A stretch of 64,000 nucleotides of DNA, taken from the NCBI GenBank assembly GCA_039619475.1, contig CM077115.1:63618864-63682863 (forward strand). The letters are read 5' to 3'. The notes under the pieces are model-generated. The model saw nothing but the letters and a program-made list of their open reading frames with translations, did not search any database and was not told where the DNA came from. Shown piece by piece: positions 58,870 through 64,000 of the stretch (position 1 is its first letter; the number at the start of each line of letters is the position of its first letter). The DNA is from Icerya purchasi. Its lineage: Eukaryota > Arthropoda > Insecta > Hemiptera > Monophlebidae. The position numbers and the translations under genes were made by a program.

Positions 58870-60040
58870 CATCTCCAAAAATAATACATCCCGTTTTACA
58901 ATAGCTACGAAATTGCTTTATTTTATTTAACATACTTTTTACCATACAATAATGCAAAAAATACAAAAATCTGGAAGTTTTGAAATTTTTGGGCTCGAAT
59001 TTGCAAAAATATTCACCTGAAACAGTAAGAAAACTAAAAATCAAAGCAGTCATTCTAAAAAATACCAATCTTCTAAATTATTTTCCGTTCAACATAAATC
59101 CACCATGGTTAGATTTTTCTCCAAATATAGATCTATCTCTTACCGACCTGAAGAAGTACCAAACTAATCCCGCTGCTTATCATGAAAACTACAATAACCT
59201 CCTAAGTAAGTATCAAAACTTCCTTAGAATATACATAAACTGTTCTAAAACACCAGTAAAAGCTAGGTATTCGATCGTTCATGAAAACAATATGTTTTCG
59301 TTTCTACTATCGCCGGAGTTCTCCGTCCAGTAAATCGAATTCTATACTCTCAAACTAGCAGTTAACTATAACAAGGAACTCGCATCCCGCCGCATTCTGA
59401 TACTAACTGATTCACTATCCGCGCTCCTTTCCATCAAAATGTTTTACAAAAAGCATATGGCAGAAAATAATCCAAATGCTATCGTCAAGAAGCAAAGAAA
59501 TCATTTTTTGTTAGATCCCATCTCACTCTAACATTCGTCAAAACGAACAAGCCGATAAAACTGCAATGCTAGCCTGAAGTATTTCCCCAATCCCAATCGT
59601 CGATCTGAAAAAAGTTGGTAAATCTTGCGCGCAAAAAGCCTTCCAACGATTCTGGGATTTAGTGGTGGACACAAAAAAACTAAAATCAATTAAGAGAATA
59701 CTCGTTCCGTGGAAAACCTCATTCCAAGAATCGAGAAAGGACGAAGTAATACTTTTCCGCCTAAGAACAAGTCACCCCGTCTTAACGCACAGATATATCT
59801 TAAATAAGCAACCGCGACCAATATGTGACACCTGCAATGTTCCAATATCAATCGCTCATATAATCACCGAATGCTCGAAATTTGCCATATCCCAAAGGAA
59901 ACTTTTGAATCCGTACTATCGGAAAGTTACAGTCAAAATCTCAAGCGATTTTTATATCTCAAAGCTGCCAAACTTTATAACGTGATTTAACAATTACAGT
60001 TTTTTCACCTCTAGTCAAAAAGCTGTGCAGGGCACTATAA
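58870..60040 (+). pseudogene. Family 2 I-type LINE, RNase H and zinc knuckle, decayed copy
   Basis: Plus-strand 3' part of the same family as the next entry. NINPPWLDFSPNIDLSLTDL (59085-59145) matches PPWSSFSPHTDLSLLHV in the neighbour. The RNase H start reads IYINCSKT where IFTDGSKS is expected, so the first catalytic Asp is Asn. After a frame change, ILILTDSLSALLSIK (about 59395-59440) keeps the DSL block. A gap and frame changes follow, then a 107-codon frame (59662-59985) with ESRKDEVILFRLRTSHP and the knuckle CDTCNVPISIAHIITEC (C-x2-C-x7-H-x4-C). The 3' end (GTGCAGGGCACTATAAATAAA, about 60025-60045) resembles the neighbour's 3' end. Inactive. Confidence 0.85.
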
Positions 60041-60044
60041 ATAA

Positions 60045-63000
60045 AATCATCGTTCGTGGTCCAACCTAGATTTGATAATCTGCTCGTCTCAATTAACCAA
60101 CAAAACAGTGGTACACTGCCACAGCGACCTAGCTGGAAGTGACCACACGCCAATTATCATCTATCATGAATTTTTTCAACCTCAAGCAAACTTTCAGAAT
60201 TGGCTTTCGTACAAAAAAACCGATTGGATAAAATATCATCGCTCCTGCTCAGAAACCTTCAGCACTATGATTGCTAGAAACATAATTTCAATCAATGAAT
60301 TTACGAACTTACTCATCTCCATCGCGGTAAATTGTTCCCCGAAAACTCATCAAAGCACACTAAAACTAATCTGAAATTTGTTCCTTGGTGGTCTGATGAA
60401 TGTCGTATTGCAATCAGAGACAGACGCAGAGCTTTAAAAAAGCTAAAAGCTAATCCATCTATATCAAACCATTTATTCTACAAAAATGCATCCGCCAAAG
60501 CCATCTGGGTTCTCAAAAATGCCAAACGTATATCGTGGAAAAATTTTATTTCTACAATCACTACAGCGACACCAATAAAACTCATCTGGTAGAAAGTTAG
60601 ACAGATTGAGAAGAATAATGCTTTTCACATACCTACCAGCTTGAAAACGAACCACAACATTGTTACTGACGAATCATCAATTAGAAGCACTCTTGGTAAT
60701 CATTTTGCTAACTCTTCCTCAGATACCAACTTCAATGCATCATTTCAAGACATCGAGAATTCCAAACTTATGAGCCACCTGGACTTTTCCTCTCTAGATC
60801 AGAAATCCTACAACCTACCAATCACTTTAGACGAGCTTAAATTATCTATCAGAGACACTAATCCTGGAGCCGTAGGACCGGATAACTTCCATATTCATCT
60901 TTTACGCCACGCTTCAGATGAGACCATTTATACTCTTTTAGTCATCTTCAACAACATTTGGTTTACAGGAGAAATTCCACAAAATTGGAAACTGGCTACA
61001 GTTATACCTCTTCTTAAACCCAACAAAGATCCGTTATTATTAGATAGCTATCGACCAATATCATTGACGTCCGTACTGTGCAAAGTTTTCGAAAGAATTG
61101 TAAACGCTAGACTTTCTTGGGAACTGGAAAATAACAATCTAATCTGCAATGAACAAAGTGGCTTCCGTTCTGGTAGGTCTACCTTGGATCAGCTCCTGTT
61201 TCTTCAAAACGCAATAAGTGATTATTTCGCTACTAAGCGTCACCTATTGGCAATCTTCTTCGACTGCACAAAAGCTTTCGACATGGCATGGCGTTTTAAA
61301 ATCTTGGAGACACTCCATAAATTCGGATTCCATGGTCGCTTGCCAGTTTTCATTCGTAATTTCCTCTCTAATCGGTATTTCAAAGTGCGGGTAGGACGTC
61401 AATACTCAAAACTATTCGATCTTGCAAACGGCGTTCCACAGGGCTCAGTGCTCAGCCGTACGTTATTTAATCTGGCTATAAATGACGTCAAAGACAACGT
61501 ACACACTCCGGTCAGGTGCGCCTTGTTCGCGGACGACTTTACCGCATTCGTCCCCTGCACCAACGTCTTACAGGGACAAAAAATTTTACAAGAAACAGCC
61601 AACCGGATCAGTGCATGGGCAAGAAGCAACGGATTCATCTTCTCGAGCACCAAAACAGTAGCTATGCACTTCTGCAGAATAAGAAATTGTGGTCAAGCTC
61701 TCTCCATTTTCGTAAATGATGTCAACATCCCCACCGTGGAAACAGTGAAATACCTAGGATTAACATTTGACCGAAGGCTGTCTTGGTCTCCACACATTGA
61801 CAAACTCAAATCTTCCTGTTTCAGAAAACTCAACCTTTTAAAAAAACTCTCTCATATCTCTTATGGTGCTGACAGATCGTCACTTCTGCACATCTACCGC
61901 GCACTTATACGTTCAAGACTCGAATACGGGGCCGCAGTCTACGCTTTAGCCTCCAATACTGTACTAAAAAGATTAGATGTCATACAGCATGCAGCACTCA
62001 GATTAGCGACCGGAGCATTTCGCACCTCGCCGTCTATCAGCCTACTATGCAAAAGCGGAGAGTGGCCGCTTCATCTTCGCCGTGAACTGCTTTCTATTAA
62101 TCTGTTAACCCACGTGATATCTTCTCCACGGAGTCCAGCCTTTCAATCCATCAGGCGCACACCGATGTTTTCATCTAAATTTCACATAATGCCGTATGCA
62201 ACCGAAATACTGAGTTCCGTATCGATCAATAGTTTTCCGAAGATCTACTACTCAACACCTACTACTCTTCCACCATGGTCAAGCTTCTCGCCTCACACTG
62301 ACCTATCTCTCTTGCATGTTGGAAAGCTCTCTACATCAGAGGCAATCAGAGGCGCATTCCAAGAACTTCTGTTGAAGTACGTCGACCATTTTATCATATT
62401 CACGGATGGCTCTAAATCGGACAGGGCTGGATGTGCAGTACTTACAAATGATTCCGACGTAATACGGTATTCATTACTAAACAGCTTCTCAGTTACATCT
62501 ACAGAACTATATGCCATAAAACTTGCAGTCGATTTATCAGTACAGTACAACAAAGATTCTCTTATTTGCACAGATTCTCTCTCTTCACTTTCGTCTCTAT
62601 CGCAAACGCGCAATAAATCACAAAATCCCATTGCAAAAAATATAATCTCAGTTATATCTACCGCTTCGATTCGTATCACCTTCACGTGGATTCCGGGACA
62701 CAAGGGCATCATAAGAAACGAGCTGGTGGATCTTGCAGCGAAAGAGGCCACTTCATGCCTCCCGATTCCAGACCTACCAGTACCATCATCGGACTTTTCT
62801 ATAACAATCAAATCTCTGCTAAAAAAGAAATGGTCGAAGATTTGGCATGAAGTTCCTACCTCGAACAAATTGCGTTCAATCCGCTCAAATACTGAAATTT
62901 GGAGTACTTCATCAAGATCCAGCCGTAAAGAAGAAGTCATATTATGCCGTCTGCGCATTGGCCACGCAAGATTATCTCATTCCTTTTTATTAAATAACTC

Positions 63001-63290
63001 AGATCCCCCTACTTGTGACCTGTGCTCTGTTCCCTTATCCACTCGCCATCTTCTAGTAGTCTGCCCGAAATTCAATCTATTCCGGTCCCAATTACGTCTG
63101 TCCAGTTCCCTATCTGAAATTCTTGAAGACAATGAACAGAATGTCCAGCTGCTCTTCAGATTTCTGAGACTATCCAATATCCTTAATAACATCTAAACTC
63201 CATTCACCCGTGCCTCTGGCCAATGTTGCAGTACACGGCACGTTAATGGATACAACAACAACAACAATAAAATAAAAAAAAGAAATAAAA
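60045..63290 (+). mobile_element. Family 2 I-type LINE, 5'-truncated but well preserved
   Basis: A 3.2-kb copy that starts inside the endonuclease and runs to an A-rich tail (63268-63290), preceded by (CAA)n at 63248-63262. It directly follows an older copy of the same family on the same strand. The ORF is described separately. Truncation at the 5' end is typical of incomplete target-primed reverse transcription. Confidence 0.87.
60057..63196 (+). pseudogene. Family 2 ORF2: endonuclease end, RT, RNase H, zinc knuckle
   Basis: Starts with SNLDLIICSSQLT and LAGSDHTPIII, the last two endonuclease blocks. A frameshift lies near 60332-60372; then WWSDECRIAIRDRRRALKK, a TAG at 60590 (W-stop-KVRQIEK, one change from CAG), and an open frame of 851 codons (60641-63196). 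RT blocks: AVGPDNFHIHLLRHAS, SYRPISLTSVLCKVFERIV, EQSGFRSGRSTLDQL, AIFFDCTKAFDMAW, NGVPQGSVLSRTLFNLAI, CALFADDFTAFV (FADD at 61526-61537), VKYLGLTFDRRLSW, and IRSRLEYG ... LKRLDVIQHAALRLATGA. RNase H: IIFTDGSKSD, STELYAIKLA, LICTDSLSSLS and FTWIPGHKGIIRNELVDLAA, with all acidic residues present but Arg where Gly is usual in GxxGNE. Knuckle: CDLCSVPLSTRHLLVVC. RT and RNase H look competent in sequence, but the protein lacks most of its endonuclease. Confidence 0.92.
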
Positions 63291-63826
63291 AAGTTCAGTC
63301 TTTTCCATGGAAGATAAGAAGTCAAGTTTTTTTTTTTTTTTTGAATGACGTATTTTCGTCACTATAATATAATAAAACTATAAGATCCCCGTAGTTTTAA
63401 AATTAAACAGCTCAAATTTCGAAAAACATAAAAATTGGTCAGAAAAAAAAAAATTCCATAGCTTATTCTACGATAGTTACGGGGTTAATGTTTTTTTTTA
63501 ATCGGTGTATTTTGTCCCTCGAATATCGCAAAAATAAAGAAATTTAAAATCCAAAATTTTGGAAAACATACACCTGAAGCGATAGGCCTGAAAACTAAAA
63601 AAACTAGAGTTTATGCACCATGCACAAATCAATACCTAATATACAAAATAAAAAATGTGATAACGATGAAAAAAAAGAAACATTAATTTTATATTTACGA
63701 GTACATTATTGGGAAGAAATCCAGAGCTCATTTTATAGCAAAGTAAGGATTGATTCTTTTTTTTCTTTTTTTTAATTGACATTTTTTCATTATTAGAATA
63801 GAAGAAAAATCATCATATATATCATA
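63291..63826. other. A+T-rich spacer with T-run motifs
   Basis: Contains three T-runs each followed by a related word (GAATGACGTATTTTC at 63344, AATCGGTGTATTTTG at 63499, AATTGACATTTTTTC at 63774). Possibly a degenerate repeat; weak. Confidence 0.4.
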
Positions 63827-63965
63827 TATAGTGCCATACTTAATTCCTGAGCATCGGCGACTACCTATTCGTACATTTCAGCCGTACAGACATAGAAATA
63901 TAGTGTTCTTGACGATTGTTGTATACAACGCTAGTGTACACGCAAGACTACATTCCGGAACTGAT
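63827..63965 (-). repeat. Dispersed repeat R, copy 2 (inverted)
   Basis: Reverse complement matches 43099-43236 over about 139 bp (GAATGTAGTCTTGCGTGTAC, ATGTACGAATAGGTAGTCGC, GTATGGCACTATA). It may extend beyond the window edge. Confidence 0.8.
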
Positions 63966-64000
63966 TTGTAACTAATATGATGGTATGCACGTTCGCCATT

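Noticed and set aside
62293..62958. 221-codon minus-strand frame
   Set aside because: Antisense shadow of the family 2 RNase H region, which has clear motifs on the plus strand.
1..64000. CRISPR arrays, operons, riboswitches or bacterial genes
   Set aside because: No regularly spaced repeat-spacer pattern, no closely packed same-strand genes and no ribosome binding sites; all coding evidence is eukaryotic transposons.

Overview
The window is A+T-rich DNA from a eukaryote, most likely an insect or other arthropod. The evidence is the mix of mobile elements: Jockey-type and I-type LINEs, a Penelope-like remnant, Helitrons, a hAT-type and a pogo/Tigger-type MITE. Long A+T-rich spacers, (TA)n, (CTT)n and (AAT)n microsatellites and many poly(A)/poly(T) tails fit this. 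I found no host gene that I can support, no spliced protein-coding gene, no rRNA and no intact tRNA. Almost every convincing protein match is to a transposable element, and almost all of those are broken.

Layout. 1-5 kb: A+T-rich spacer with microsatellites. 5.0-5.3 kb: a 0.3 kb foldback repeat carrying a motif that resembles Penelope-like-element termini. 6.8-8.0 kb: a dead Jockey-type reverse transcriptase (RT). 8.0-9.9 kb: pieces of 'family 1', an I-type LINE with RT, RNase H and a terminal zinc knuckle. Further family 1 pieces lie at 11.3-12.4, 17.9-18.8, 21.3-21.8, 33.3-34.5 and 51.3-52.3/57.2-57.5 kb. 18.88-19.39 kb: a hAT-type MITE with a perfect 8-bp target duplication. 24.0-24.3 and 29.0-29.6 kb: short tandem repeats. 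33.3-36.4 kb: a nest of LINE fragments, with one family 1 copy inside another of opposite strand, followed by an unrelated 'family 3' RNase H LINE. 38.9-40.1 kb: a second dead Jockey-type element on the minus strand. 43.1-46.3 kb: a pogo-type MITE, then two Helitrons head to tail, the second with a decayed PIF1-like helicase. 46.4-47.7 kb: Penelope-like GIY-YIG endonuclease remnants. 48.2-49.2 kb: a 5'- and 3'-truncated LINE RT of another clade. 51.3-57.5 kb: the centrepiece, a nearly complete 4.9 kb Jockey-type element (5' UTR, ORF1, ORF2, 3' UTR, poly(A)) inserted into a family 1 copy with a 12-14 bp target duplication. 58.05-58.75 kb: a large foldback. 58.9-63.3 kb: two adjacent same-strand copies of 'family 2', an I-type LINE; the second has an 851-codon open frame with RT, RNase H and zinc knuckle.

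How the parts relate. Nested insertions give relative ages: family 1 copies came first, the Jockey element landed in one of them, and an uninterrupted family 1 copy at 9.08 kb shows the empty site. The least decayed elements are the Jockey at 52.3-57.2 kb (three lesions in ORF1, two frameshifts in ORF2) and the family 2 copy ending at 63.3 kb. I see no clearly new biological system. The most unusual items are the tandem Helitron pair bracketed by a 36-bp direct repeat, the foldbacks, and repeated motifs like those at Penelope-like-element ends. Boundaries of decayed copies are estimates made by eye.
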